Of a stretch of 64,000 nucleotides of DNA, positions 22,181-35,400 are shown in pieces. Made by a program: the position numbers and the translations under genes. Under the pieces are notes generated by a model, which saw only the letters and a list, made by a program, of their open reading frames with translations, was not told the origin of the DNA and ran no database searches. The DNA lies in the NCBI GenBank assembly GCA_003640385.1, contig RCAB01000014.1, forward strand, positions 248,001-312,000, given 5' to 3'. Within the stretch, counting starts at the first letter, position 1; every line of letters begins with the position of its first letter. The DNA is from Setaria digitata. Lineage: Eukaryota; Nematoda; Chromadorea; Rhabditida; Setariidae.

Positions 22181-25100
22181 ATGTTGGATATATCGAGAGC
22201 ACTGTCAAGATCGTTGACCGTATTGAGGCAAGTTTAGCACTGGTTGTTTACGTTTGGAAAGGAATCTTTGTGAATTTCCATAAACTAATGACTTTCATTG
22301 TAGTTAATTTAACAGTCTGAGCGGAAATTAGGAAGTCTCGAAATAGCATATATTTTAGGGAAGAAGAATTAGTGTTGAGGGAGTGCGATGAAGACAGATT
22401 ATTCGATTTTGTCTGCAAATTTTGGGATTATGTTTCGGAAGCTGTATGTTACGATTGTATCAACATTTTTGAATCGTTAATGAGATTGCATTTGGCAAAA
22501 TGTCCGTCTAATGGCCCTCTTTCTTCATGGGCTAGAAATATTGGGAAGTTTCTGGCAAATTCACCGTCATCTTGTCGTGGTCGTTATCGATGCATCGTAT
22601 GTTTCCAATTTTTACTTCATTTCTGAAAAAGTTTTCTCATTATCGTGAAAAACTGTGCTGTTCAAATTTCTAACACCCACAAATGACATAATTTGTAAAT
22701 CTGTTCTGGAGATCTCCGTCTTGTAAACATCTTCTTTTAATCATTATTTTTTAAAAGTAATTGTGGCAAAATTCCTAATGCATATATTCTCCTTAATTAT
22801 CTTTCAGTTAGTATACAACAAAATAATGGTATCGTTTTCGGAAGATCTTACAGACAAACTGTTGTGTGAAGAGTTGTACTCTTTACTATCTAATCCAACT
22901 TTAGTTGCTGTGGTAAGCACTATTCAGGACATCAGAAGTGCGATATTTACTGTAGTTCCTAATCACTATTTATCCAGCTTGTTTATCCTGTTTCTAAACT
23001 ATGACTATATAATGTAGAGAATTTCGGGCTTAGGAACATCGTGTTCTAAACTCATTATTATAGGTGAGCGAACTCATTGCATTCGATATTATCAGGAATT
23101 ACGGCAAATCAGACCGACTTCTGCTTCACAGTAATTTGTTGCGTGCATCACTTCACTCACCAATGAAAGCAATTCGTACTGCTGTTCGTGATCGCTTGCT
23201 GCCTGAATTTTCAAAAAATTCATTACTCTTGGATTGGGTGGTTGAAAACCTGAAAACATTTCAATCAGGTTTATTTGTCTCGAAATCTTTGATCTTTAAT
23301 TTTTTTCAGATGTATTTTCTTGTAGTTTTCCAGCTCGAGCAGCCTCATTATTTTTATGAAAACAAGTATTTTTTAAAGCTACTTTGTTACATAATAAAAA
23401 TGATATATCTCTAAAAAATAGTTGAGTATTAGGTCAGTAAGATACGAATGGAATGATATATTAAAGGTGATGTAAACAGTACGGTGAGTCTCGAAGTACC
23501 ACTTTACATTGCGAAGTTTTGTCTTTTCCATCAAAAAGGGAACGGAAATGTTCTGGAATGGACCTCATTCATCGATGAAAGTGTAGTAATTTCTGCCCTA
23601 TTAAATGCCACTGCACAGGTGGAGAATATATATTTCTATTTCACCTCGTTTATTTTACTAGAAAAGGCGAACTCGCCGAATTATATGTTTACTAATTGTT
23701 TACTAAAATCTTCAACAGGAGTATAGATCGCGTTGTCGGTAGTTTCGCCATTAAATACCTTTTAATTGTAGAAGTGAGGCCCAATATTTCGAACCGCAAC
23801 ATTTTCGTGTAGTAATAAGCAATGTCAGTAATGAACTACTGGGCGAAACTGCCTGATTGACTCTCTGTAAAGTTCAGCACTTAGATTCGCGTAATGGCTT
23901 GGAATCTGATTTGTGATCACCCCAAATTGGCTGCACCAATTTCCAACCGCCAATTAGAGCTATGCAAATGCTTTTTGGCTACAAATATGGCCGAACAATC
24001 ACCTGCTATTAGATTGTCTATATTGTCTGGTTTGAAGAAGGTAGATTTGCCGACAGCATGATATTTAATCCTAATTCTTTATCATCAAAAATCTAATTCG
24101 GCTGTCCAAAATAATTATTTGACTGATAATATTGTAAGCTTCTTTGAACAGGATAATATGTCGTTAAACTTAGAGATATTTTTGTTTTATTCGATATTGA
24201 GAACATTTTCTTGCTAATATGATTATAATAAGGGTTAGTCTCAAAACAATTTCCTATATTTAAATCTACTGGACACAATTGAAAATATGCAATACTTCGT
24301 ACGAATTTCGGAATTCGATATCACTTTATATTTTAGTTTGCAAGTAATCCGTAGTCAAAAGACCTCACTGTAGCATGATATAATGCAGAAACTTTTTGTG
24401 CTTGACAGTTACATTCATCATATTCACTTCTAGTATTTTTCAGATACTTATTCGGATACGCGAAAACGGTCGGAATATTTTGAGAAATGGCACTGATGAA
24501 TTCACGTTAGAACCTTATGTGAATTTTATCTGCTCATTGCGTGATTTATGTTTTGAAAATCTGGTTGAATATGCAAACTTCAGCAGGCGTATAATGGCTC
24601 TTCAAATGCTGGAATATCTTTTTCTGGAAAATTACTTAGTTAGCGATGACAATGGTATAAATTTTGAACCAACCTCAACTCAATAAATTAAGCATTTTAG
24701 CAAAAAATTAGATATTTTCTACGAGATTATATGTTGAAAAACTTTCCATTCCAGACTTGTTTTTAAAGAATCAGCTGTACGCTGGAATTTAATTTTCGTA
24801 AATTTCACCATAAGTCGGGTTAAATAATTTTAAAGAACTTTTCAGATCTGTTCTTCAAGTTTTCAACATCAAAATTGAGGCCAACAGAGACACAAATTTT
24901 GCGCATCTTACGTTGTTTAGATGACTCATATGAGCTTTGTCAGATTTCAGCCTTGCGTCTGCTCTCTTCGTCTTTTTTTGAAATCCATAATTTTGTAAGT
25001 TAGTATATCTCCTTGAAATTCACAATTTTTAGTGTAATCTTTATAATTCATTTTATAGTTACCAGTTAACAAGATATTATCGAGTAGGATATGATTAGAG

Positions 25101-28100
25101 TACAGCGTTACATGGAGTTCTTATTAGGTGTTGGAGAAATCTTTTCTTTTTCCATGACATAATAAATTGCGCATTACAAAATGGTTTTTCTACTGAAATG
25201 AAGTGCTTTAAACTGGTAAAATTTTTTATATTTTATCTCCATACAGTTAAAATTTAAAGGATTTCGCATCATATTTGGTAGAAATGAAGAAGCAGATGTT
25301 CTCCATTCGATCACTGTTTACACTGACATCTGGTTATCGCTTGCGTTTTTATCTTAAAAAAAATCCTGATAACCTGAAAGAAGTTTTCTACTATCTCCTT
25401 AATATGTGTAAGGATCGAGTAAAACTCATTTCCGAAGATCTCCTAATGATAGCAACCAACCATGGCTTTGTTTATTCCTTGCTGAGCGCAGTTTGTGTGG
25501 TGTTGGAACTTCTGGATCTTCGATCTGTTTTGTAAGATCTTTTAGTGGTTTTATTTTTTTATTTCTTTGCCAGCGAAGTGTAATTCCTTTGCTAGGGTTC
25601 TCGAAAGGGATTTTCTTTCAGAACGTTTCGCCAGTGAATTCTCGATATACGTCAAGTTAACTCTTTTGCACATTATCTCTTAACTGATGGAAATGAAGGC
25701 AGTTTTAAGTCATTTAGTCTTCTCGGCCAGCAAACTCAATGTAAACGTAGATTGCTGAAGCATTCTGTGTTTATTTCTCATAACATTCTTCTGCTACAGA
25801 AAAATGTAGTTCTCGATTATCTTCATATTTCTATTATTGCATTTATTTTCATTCTAGAACAAACAGTGATTCGTATGCTGCATCAATTAATCAGGATTTG
25901 TTACCAATGTGTTTTGAAATAAGTGAATTGGTTGCGCCCGTTGTAAATAGTATGTCACCCGAAGGTTTTGTTCCAAATGATCACATAAAAGTCTTTGGTG
26001 AGTCTCATCCATGCAATCCCTGGAATTTATTTCATAAGTAAATCATATCTGAATTAATCTTCGCAAAAAAAAAAAATCCCAAAAACTCCATTTTATTTTA
26101 ATCCCAAAAACTTCATTTTATTTTCAGCCGATGTGAAGAACTTCGAAAAATCGAAGGAAAATACAGATTTCCATCAGGCATTACTGGCAAGTTGCTGGCG
26201 TTCACACAAATATGTTTCTGCTATATTTTATATAATAATTAAAAAGGTTCGTTGATTTATCATTTTCCTTTTTGAGATTATATATACTCTTTATTCTAAA
26301 GTGATTCTTTTCTGAGAGTTTTACCTTCACCTTAGATACAAAAAAACTCATGTCACTGTTGTTTAGCGCCTTAAAACTATATTGTTTATCAAATTACTTC
26401 GAACATGGCGAATGGTTGGTTTCATTTAAAGAAGATGGACCTAGATTTCTATTTTGAGGTTTTTGAATTCTTATGTATTCTAGTGGCTCGGAAGTCCTGT
26501 ACTTTCTTCGGAAGCTGCACTTCTTATATGCAATTATTATTGGCGACAATTGACAGAATGTAAGCACTGTGGCGCCATCGAAACAGCGATTGAGGGATTC
26601 GAAGCATTATGTGCAAAGCTTTGGTCGTTTGCTTTAGCTGATTGTCCGGAATTCAAAGATTTACCTTGTCCGGATGCATGGGTGAAACAGATTCTTGATT
26701 TAATTGATGACGAAAAGAGTAAGTTTTTTCGGTGCGGGTGTTTTGCAATTTGCGTCATCTTTTTTGAACTGTTAATGTACTGCCCAGTGGAGAATGTAGA
26801 ACGACTAATGTCGCTAACAGTTACATTTGTTTTTGAACTTTAATTTCCCACAATACATTTCAGTTTTAAATCCATACCTTGATTTCCGTTCTAATAAAAA
26901 TTTGGTATACTCAAATCGTTCATAATGTAGATCCCGTAGGAATTTTATTAGCAACATGGGATTGTTTTAATAATCAATTGAATGGCAGGTTGATCTTGGC
27001 ACGATAACTCAATCAGCATAGTTTGTCATTGCAATTTTAGACTGCTTTTCTAGATGTACTATGTGCAACACGTCGAAGTGCTGGCTTGCCACATTTGATT
27101 ATCGCAGTTCTTGTAAAGGAACCAATCACAAATGATGCACAGTGTCTGAAAAGAACGATGATAGCTGTGCTTGAAACTGAGAGAAAATCATATGAAACAC
27201 AGTAAAATTTTCTTATCATTTTTATTTTTTATTCTTACTATTTAAGTAGAATACTTTCAGCGCTTTTATTGCTTATCATTAGGTGCGACATAATGCTGAT
27301 TCTTTATGGACGTGCGATAATTACTATTACAAAATTGCCTGACCTAACGTAATGCTGGAGTTGAAGAAGTTTTAGAAATATTTCCTCAGAATATATCGTT
27401 ACCGTCATATCTAAAATATAAGAAAGTTATAATTGTTATGATTGCCCTGTTATAATCGTTCTAAACTTATATAATATTCAGTCACCAGTATGCTTTAGGT
27501 TTGTTTTCTCTCAAAGTTTCCGAACATTTCAGAGTTCACGGTCTCAATATTATACGGGCTGTATTCTTAAATAGCCGACTATCAGAATTAGTTCTATGCT
27601 ATGTAGAACCTGCGATCAATTTCTGCTTCGCTTCTTTTGGTTCCAACAGTTGGGCTGTGCGAAGTGCTGCATCACAACTCTTTGTTGCTTTGATCACTCG
27701 GATGTTTGGTATTCCCCGAAGCACGCAACTTTCACTACATCCACATGAAAAAAATCGCATGTCCTCCTTTGAATTTTTTACAAGGTTGGTTAAGTTCGAT
27801 AAAACTTTTGATGTTAGTATTAATATTACAAAGAGATTGCTAAACTTGACTTGAACTATAAGGTATTAGTACAGTAGACTAGCTCTATAGTGATATGTTT
27901 CTAATAATTACTGATTTGAAAATCCGTCTGTTTTATATGTTCTTAAGTTTACTTGAGAACTTTATCGCGAGAAACTTTAGAAATGTTGAAAGCCATCCTT
28001 TAGGACAGTTAAAATACAATAGATAATGTTAGTAATACCCATCCTCAATTAATTTTAATTTTATGAATTACCTCATCAAGATCGAATTGACTATTTCTTT

Positions 28101-30972
28101 ATCATTTCGGACAAATAGTTGAGATCCGCGAATGTTAGTATAACACATAAAACATGAATAAATCGGATTTAAATATTCTAGGTTCCCATCATTGTACGAC
28201 TCATTACATCGACAGTTTCATGAAAACGAGAAGTCCGTTTCGCATCTGAGAATGTTTGCTGTTTTAATTCTTCTGACGCATTTATTTCCCTCACCACGAC
28301 ACAGGGAAATTTATTCGCTTTCTACATATGTTTTGCCGTTATTTAAATTTTTGCTGTCATGTCGTGCTATGAGACTTCGTGAATTATCTGCTGCAGCGCT
28401 TACTTCTATTTGTGAAATTCAGGTATAAAAGTCTTCATTCTTATAACACTGCCATGTGTATATATAAGAAGCAGTATAATTAATCTTTCGAACGACGACT
28501 AATCACTTCGTCAACTAAATTGATTCTGTACTGTATCTGTTTCAGGATGCAGATTTCCTGTTAAAATGGGTTTCAAGAGTTGGTCTTACTGCATATACTC
28601 AGAATGAAATTTGTTCAATTATATTTATGGTACCTTGTTTATATCAGGAAAAAAATTATCAAAAAGTGAAAAATAATTTTTTTTTCTCTAATCCTTTTGG
28701 TTACATTGTAGAAAAGAAAAGAAATAGTTACATTGTAGGGATTCAGATTGAAGCTGAAATTATGAAAAAAGATTACAGTTAATGGAATTTACTGATACTT
28801 TCAATGAATGTGAGTTACGAAATTCTATACAGTCATTGGTGGGAAGAGTTGAAAGTGACAAACAGTTCCAGAGATGGTATGATTGATTTTTAAGTGGAAT
28901 ACATTTTTGAAAACATCTTGTTAGTATTAAAAAATCATGTGTACCATAGTAATACAAAGCTTTTCTCTGATCAAAGCAGATTTAGCTGATACATAGTGGA
29001 CAATTTGCTGTGGATTTAATTGAAAGCTGCTTGTTTTCTGAGAACTGAAAGCGCTGTTGTCAGAGAATGTTGTCTTCGTTTCTAAAATATAAAATTAGTT
29101 AAATTGTGAATACTGTGTATAGTTATGCTACAATGTTCAACCGTGCTTGTTTTTAGGTGCGATTATAATAGGTTTTTGTTCTTGAAATTGCTTCTAAAAA
29201 TGAGATATCGATTCACGGTGTCTTCTATCGAGGAATTTATTTTGTCAGATGCAGTTCTAGTTTTCAGACCTTTAGCAAAATGGATTTGTAAAGAAATTGA
29301 AGATACGTTTACTTCAGTTTAAATGCTTAAAATGTATTTTCTCTATATTTAACACTTTTCTTTCGAGATAATTGTTTTTTATGGTTTCACCTAAATTGAA
29401 TTTTGGTTGCTTCAAATTTTAATATATGCTGGTTATCTTTCTCAGAGTGTTTTTACATAACATAGAGCATCAGTAAGTGAGATTATCTCAGGCGCAATTA
29501 TTATTGGGATTATTTTAGGTAATGAAATTTCTTGTAATATCAAAAACCTGTTAATGAGAAGTAAACCCCTACGCTTTGAATTTTGGAGAGCGCTTTCGAA
29601 ATCGACTATAGCAAAGCTTGATGATACCAAACTGATTCAGTTAGCAGTCTGTGATTTCCGAAATTCAGGATCATTTGTACAACGCCATGTTAGTGTACTT
29701 ATAAAAATATAACCGATAATTTGAACTGATGAAAGGCGAAAGTGTCAGTTCTTATGTTCCTTAAATTTTTTTCTATTTTCAAGAAATAATCTTTATGTCA
29801 TGAATACAGATAATGGCTTTGCAGATTTTGACATTATTCCTGAATAGCACGGCTCCAAATCTATCACAACTATTTGATATTTTCTCAGTAAAGCATTTTC
29901 TTCATGAATTGAGCGAGATGTCAAGGTTATATATACAGTGAAATTTGATATTGGTTTCAGTTACAAAAAAAAAAAATTGATTGATTGAGAACTAAGAAAG
30001 CGTGTGGTTCATCGTAATGTGAATGTGTTTTGGTGCATTATGTGAAAGCCTTTCTCGGTGATGGGTAATGAGAAAAATTTTTCATTAGCAGCATTATGGA
30101 TGTGGATAATATCTTTAGATAATTCTGTTAGCATTTTTAGTGAAATTACACTTTACTTTAGACAGAGCAACCGACATTTGATAAATTTGCTCCTTATAAA
30201 ACTAGATCAAAAGGATTGGCGTTTCAAATGGCTGTATAATAGCGCTATTGACGAAGATCAAAAGGTTCAATACATAGCTGTTCGGGCTTTGGAACTGCTG
30301 CTGAAGAAAGGTTTTTACTTACTCATTATTTACATTTTTTTTTTCTTGTTTAAACGTACAGTAACTAAATTTCTGATTGTCAGGTCATCCGGATGTTCAG
30401 CTGTGTAAAGTTATCGTTTTGTTATTGAAGAACGAGAATGAAGTGATAAGAGAAAAAGTTAGTTCTTAATTTCGTGGCATGTCTGAAACATTTCTTGGCA
30501 ATTATTCGTTTCTCAGTAATTTATTGCAATATTATTTAACGCTTTCCTGCATCGAAAAGGTGAATTTGAAATAGCCACACATCGAAATCACCACTTCCGT
30601 TAAATAATTTTTTTATTTAGCGGTGTAGTTTTCAAGAAGGCTTCTTCACTGAATCGAAATAGTTTTTAATTGGAGGGCCTTTTCATGTCCAACTGAATGT
30701 ATCATCTTAAATCTTTTGAAGTTAACATCTTGCAGGTGGCAGAATTATGTTCTCATGTTGTTAATCGGAAAATCGCTTCATTGAATCCAGAAATTTTGTT
30801 CTGGTGGTTCGTAAAACGATATCCTAATATCGAAGAGATTGTTATACAATATAGTAAATTCGGTAGTAATGAACGTACTCATCTGTTTGATGCATGCGTT
30901 TCAAATCCCTACATTGAGGCTACTTCAATTTGTAGTGAATATCTGAGTAATGTATTACAATTAATATCTTAG
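22181..30972 (+). CDS. THADA/Trm732-like HEAT/ARM-repeat protein (DUF2428)
   Basis: About 1,300 aa from roughly 23 exons: 22181-22227, 22359-22596, 22808-22912, 23064-23268, 23467-23618, 23885-24040, 24444-24654, 24846-24994, 25260-25531, 25858-25997, 26128-26246, 26484-26718, 27054-27201, 27533-27784, 28182-28422, 28546-28629, 28779-28876, 29157-29306, 29466-29688, 29810-29925, 30049-30310, 30384-30457, 30736-30972. The central DUF2428 core (26484-28422) has the THADA hallmarks LCATRRSAGLPHLI, VHGLNIIRAVF, SWAVRSAASQLFVALITRMFG, EKNRMS and RFPSLYDSL; upstream, PVVNSMSPEG also fits. THADA and yeast Trm732 partner the FTSJ1/Trm7 methyltransferase for 2'-O-methylation at tRNA position 32. The N-terminus is shorter than in human THADA. 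Intron 1 uses a GC donor; the acceptor at 25260 and the junction 29925/30049 are unsettled. The ATG is 22 nt after acceptor ATTTGTAG. Confidence 0.82.
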
Positions 30973-31331
30973 TTTTGGATTACCTTGTTCGTAATTTTCA
31001 GGTTAAATTAATTTGTTATTTATTTTTTCTGTTATTGAGGGTGCTTAAATGTGAAAAGACAGGAATGAATTTTTCTTCATCACTTTCAAGCATCTAGATT
31101 TTTGGAAGTTGCATCGTGTGTCTTTGCGATGAAATCCTGTGAGTTACTCCAGTGTAAGCTCGCTCATTTCGTTAAAAAAAAAACGATTTTTTTGGAAATT
31201 TCCTGTCTAATTTTTCAAACAAGCATAGAATGGGAATGCTACTTTGTACGTTTAAGGTGTGTTTGCTGTATGACAATCCTGTTTACCTTTGATCTCATCC
31301 TGCTCAAATACCTTCCCTTATTTTCCCTTCA
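30973..31331. other. short intercistronic region
   Basis: About 360 bp between the THADA-like stop and the trans-splice-like acceptor of the next plus-strand gene. An open frame crosses the region, but nothing looks like a separate gene. This spacing would suit an operon. Confidence 0.4.
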
Positions 31332-31377
31332 GAAGTGTTGCGTAGCTCAGTTATTCTCAATTAAAAAAAAAAGAACA

Positions 31378-32294
31378 ATGTGTAGCAAAGCTTCTTTCAT
31401 CCTTGACATCGTGAAATATATAGCAGTTATCGTTGTTCTTTTATTTATTTTTTTTGGGTAATTCATTTCACTTTTTTTAAAACTATATTTGTTTTGTTTT
31501 TAAAGGTTCAAGTTCAATTGGATTGAAGTTGGTTTCTCCAGTGACATTTTCTAGTGTTTTTGATAAGTTCAATAAGAAAGAGTTTTTAAAATTACGAAAC
31601 ACATTTAAACTTTGTATGAGGCTGATGGTATAAACTTGAAGGACTTGAAAAGTAATTGTATGGAGGAGAGATCGGATTAGGAGGAGCAATTCGTGCTGAT
31701 CAATAAAGTGCAAATTTGAAAGTCCAGAATTGCATAATGGAATATGTTGGTTAAATGTTTCAGCATTTGATAAGAACGTTCTTGTAATAAAGTTGGATTG
31801 AAATTGTGTCCCATAAACTTTTTTAGACATGGCATGGCAACATGCAGGTTGTATGCAGCTAAACTAGTTTGGTTCAATGACAAAATGTACACAGCAAATT
31901 GTGAGTGCACAGTTCGAGTTGTTACTGCAGTTTGCTATACCGTCAGAAGTGTTACACTTGCTCTGATTGGTGAGTCAAAACTGCTATAGAATTAACTTGC
32001 TAGCCACAGATAACCCTGATTACGACCTGATAACGATAGTCGAGATCTTCTCAAATATGTGGTACAGTGGTACTCGCCAGCAAAGTCATCGTTTGGTAAG
32101 TGTCGCTTTGCTCTCTTCAATAATAATTGATATCACGGAAAATGGCTTGACTTCATTCAGTTCAGTCTTCCTTCCTGTCACTTTTGCAAATACCGTGTTC
32201 CCAACCACATCTCTCTTTAATTGTGCTCCTATAGATAATAGAGCTTATAGTACTTCAGATGACTTCTTCGTTGGGACATTTTGATGAATTTTAA
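31378..32294 (+). CDS. novel 115-aa putative membrane protein
   Basis: Not recognised. Four exons with canonical GT-AG borders join in phase: 31378-31457, 31848-31969, 32010-32095, 32235-32294; 115 aa. Residues about 10-27 form a strong hydrophobic segment (IVKYIAVIVVLLFIFFG), suitable as a signal anchor or membrane span. A Cys-containing central part (ANCECTVRVVTAVCYT) is followed by an acidic/aromatic region (DNPDYDLITIVEIF, NMWYSGTRQQSH) and a short C-terminus ending GHFDEF. The ATG lies 46 nt after acceptor CCCTTCAG (31332), consistent with trans-splicing, and the gene sits close behind the THADA-like gene on the same strand. Intron 2 would be only 40 bp, unusually short. The last codons and stop lie in the first copy of a 51-bp duplication, so the 3' end may be affected by an assembly problem. 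Confidence 0.5.
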
Positions 32295-32385
32295 ATTAAA
32301 CGAACATATATCATGTTCACACCACTNAGGGAAAACATTTTGATGAATTTTAAATTAAACGAACATATATCATGTTCACACCACT
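32276..32385. repeat. two 51-bp direct copies separated by an N-containing 8-bp spacer
   Basis: The segment 32276-32326 reappears identically at 32335-32385. The spacer contains the only ambiguous base (N at 32327) noticed in the window. Identical copies around an N suggest an unresolved contig or read overlap more than a biological tandem repeat. The first copy carries the last codons and stop of the small membrane-protein gene. Confidence 0.9.
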
Positions 32386-32455
32386 TATGTATTGATATTT
32401 GAGAATGTGGAATTTCGATAAGAAGTCAAAAGTACTGCTGTTAGGTTCCTTATCG

Positions 32456-35400
32456 TTAGCTAGTCGTAAGTACAATCTTTTTAATCAATTCAATTACTTG
32501 ATCATCTGCCAAAATGTCCACATGTTCGCCATTCTTTATCGGATAAAGGGATACCTGTAACAGTCTTTATTAATCAGTAATCCACATTATTACATGTTGC
32601 TTGTGTTTGTGGAAATGAAGCAATCAGATATAAATTTACAAATTTATAAAAGCTCTAATCAATTAAGTTTCTCTCTGGCTAGAAAGAAATGATGAGAATT
32701 CTGTAGTCTTTTCGAATTTAGATATTAGCATTGAGGACAGTTGAACTACAATACAGCTTCAATTTAATTTTATTTTTCTCGGTTGAATTTAAAAAAAAAA
32801 AAAAAAAAAAGAAAAAGAAAAAGAAAAAACATCAGATATTTCAGGAATTTGGCACTTTTGAAGTTGTAAAAAATTTTCTCAAATTAAAAAGTGACGAGGG
32901 CTAATTTTGGGATGACCTTTTGCAGGTCTTTTTTGCAGACTGAAAAGAACTAAAACGAAGTGAAGCATTGAACTTGTCGTTCTGTGTGAAAGAAAATACC
33001 TTCTTGCCACCATTTTTTCCGATCCATTTACGGCATGCTTCTAAAGAACGCCGATTAACAGTACCATCACCATCACCATAGTTAGTATGTGGTTGATAAT
33101 CCGGAAACCATCGTTTGGACCAATTAAAGCTTTCTGGCGTATCAATACCATATCCATAAATACAGTGCATCTAGTGATCATGAATTATGAACAACAGGAT
33201 GGAAGAAAACAGTTTTTTTAACTTCGCTAGTTGGATTAGATTGAGGTGAGTGCAATAATGTGAGCAGATAGCAAAATAATTAATTCATTTTCCATATTAG
33301 TATAGTGATATCATACTTCGACATTTGGTGCTTGAAAATTGCCTAGTAATCGAGCTGTGTTCAAATATTGAGACCAGCCGATTTCATAGTTGATATCTCC
33401 GAAGAAATCTTCTACATTTTTTAGCGTGTAATTTTTATCATCAACTGTTGCCAATACCTACAAGTATTAAATATTTCGTATTAGTAAAGGTAGCCGGTCA
33501 GGTGAAATTGTCTTGTTCTCAAAAATACCAGTCATATAATTTCTGTCCACGAACAGTCCTCTTCTAGTTCCAAAGAATAAACTATGATAAGATATTGCTT
33601 TTGCTATCTTAGCTAGCATAATAGAGAAAAAGCTCCTACTTCATCTTCACTCCAAACATTGTAACTGGGAAAAAGAAATGTGCTACTTGTGAATGACCGT
33701 TGCATTTCACGTAGTGAGCTTGGTGGTAATAATATTCGATAGTAATTCATGTTATAGCCTGTAATTCTTGGCTTCTGAATGCGATGCAACAGTTAGAGGG
33801 ATTTTTTCAAGTTTTTCAAATTTTTTTCAAATTTTTCAATTTGAAGTTTTTACTGATGCTTTTCTTTTCAACCTTGTAGTGATTTATCTTATAAAGGCAT
33901 AAGTTATTGCTGTAAAGCACGACTTCTTTCACTTCCTATCATTTGCCTTATGATTACTACAGAGATTACCGATCATTAAATAAAGAGTAAGAACTAGTTT
34001 GTTCTCTCTAGCCAAACTCTTCTTCACATCACTCCGCCGAGATACTTACTGAAAGACATTTTGGCCGTTCTGGTCGCCATTAATTTTATGTCTCTCCTAA
34101 ACCATTGACAAAGACGAAGTATAAATTAAATGGAAATGTTGCTGGAAGGCTAGAATTTAAATTTTAGCTAAATTCACCTGAAGCAAGAAGACGAACAATT
34201 TGAAGGGAACCACCCCAAGCGCCAGATATCGATATATGCGAATGAATAAATTTATCCTTCCATTCCTATTATTTTCAACTTTTTTACATAAGAACACAGA
34301 GACTCATGATGAATGATTACTAAAAATATTGTCTTTTAGACATTTTCAATTATTTATCATAAAGTTATCACTAAATTGCTAATTAAGAAGCATGCAGCAT
34401 ATTTACACGTTAGGCTTGGGGAAAGATTGTTCCAATTCGAATAATATATCGACACTTTTCTTTCTAACTTTTGTGACTAAATTCTTAGGTTATCTTAGTT
34501 TTTTATCGAATATTAGGAGAAAATTTCATAATTCAATTTCAAATAAATTGAAAATCTGGAATTATTAGAGAAAATCATAGGAGAAAATTCAAGAGAGAAA
34601 ATTCAAGATTTAAATAGAAAAAAAATTCTGGAACCTGTTTAACGATATTATTGTAAAAGTAGAGCATCAGTGGATTACCCATGCTATGTGCAATAATGAT
34701 TACTTTCTTGTGATTACAACAGCGATAAGTTTCTTCAATCATTTCTGTCAAATTTGAATAATACTCATCCAATTCATCTATAATTTCAAACTCACAAAAA
34801 CGCAACACTCTTACTTTTCTTTGATGAGAAGGAAAATTCAAAATTTCTGAAGTAACCTAATTTCAAGGCTAGGGAAAATGAAAGAACTCCAGCTTGCTCG
34901 CTGTTTAAATTGTCGAGATGAGTTTTGGAACATCAAATTTTTTCTTTTGAAGAAACTAAACTAAACATTTAACTCAAAGACTTACTTGGGGCTAGTCTCC
35001 AATCATATGGTGCACCCACAATATTTTCACCTCGTCGATAACCATGAGGTAGAAGTGCTTCAACGATATCCGTGAAATAACGTCCTTCCGATGCTTTAGA
35101 CGTATCCAACCATTCCACCGTGTTTGTATTCCGGAATCCAGGAATCTGAGTCACGACACCTGGCATATTTGATGTTTTGTTCGTTGTTGTGTTAAATACC
35201 AATCTTCAAATATCCTCCATCAAATGATTATAGCAATTAAAAGAATTTGAAAGTCTAGATTGTTTTCGCTAAAATCCAATAATGTTTTGCATCGGAAACA
35301 TGGAAGAAAAAAACTTTATTACTTTTCAACTCACCTCATATTGTCTACCCAACAATCGATCACTGTTGGCAAGAACAACTCCAAATTTAACCATAAATCG

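Noticed and set aside
25088..25127. Possible extra THADA-like exon reading DMIRVQRYMEFLL
   Set aside because: It leaves one base over, and every acceptor that would take it up runs into a stop at once.
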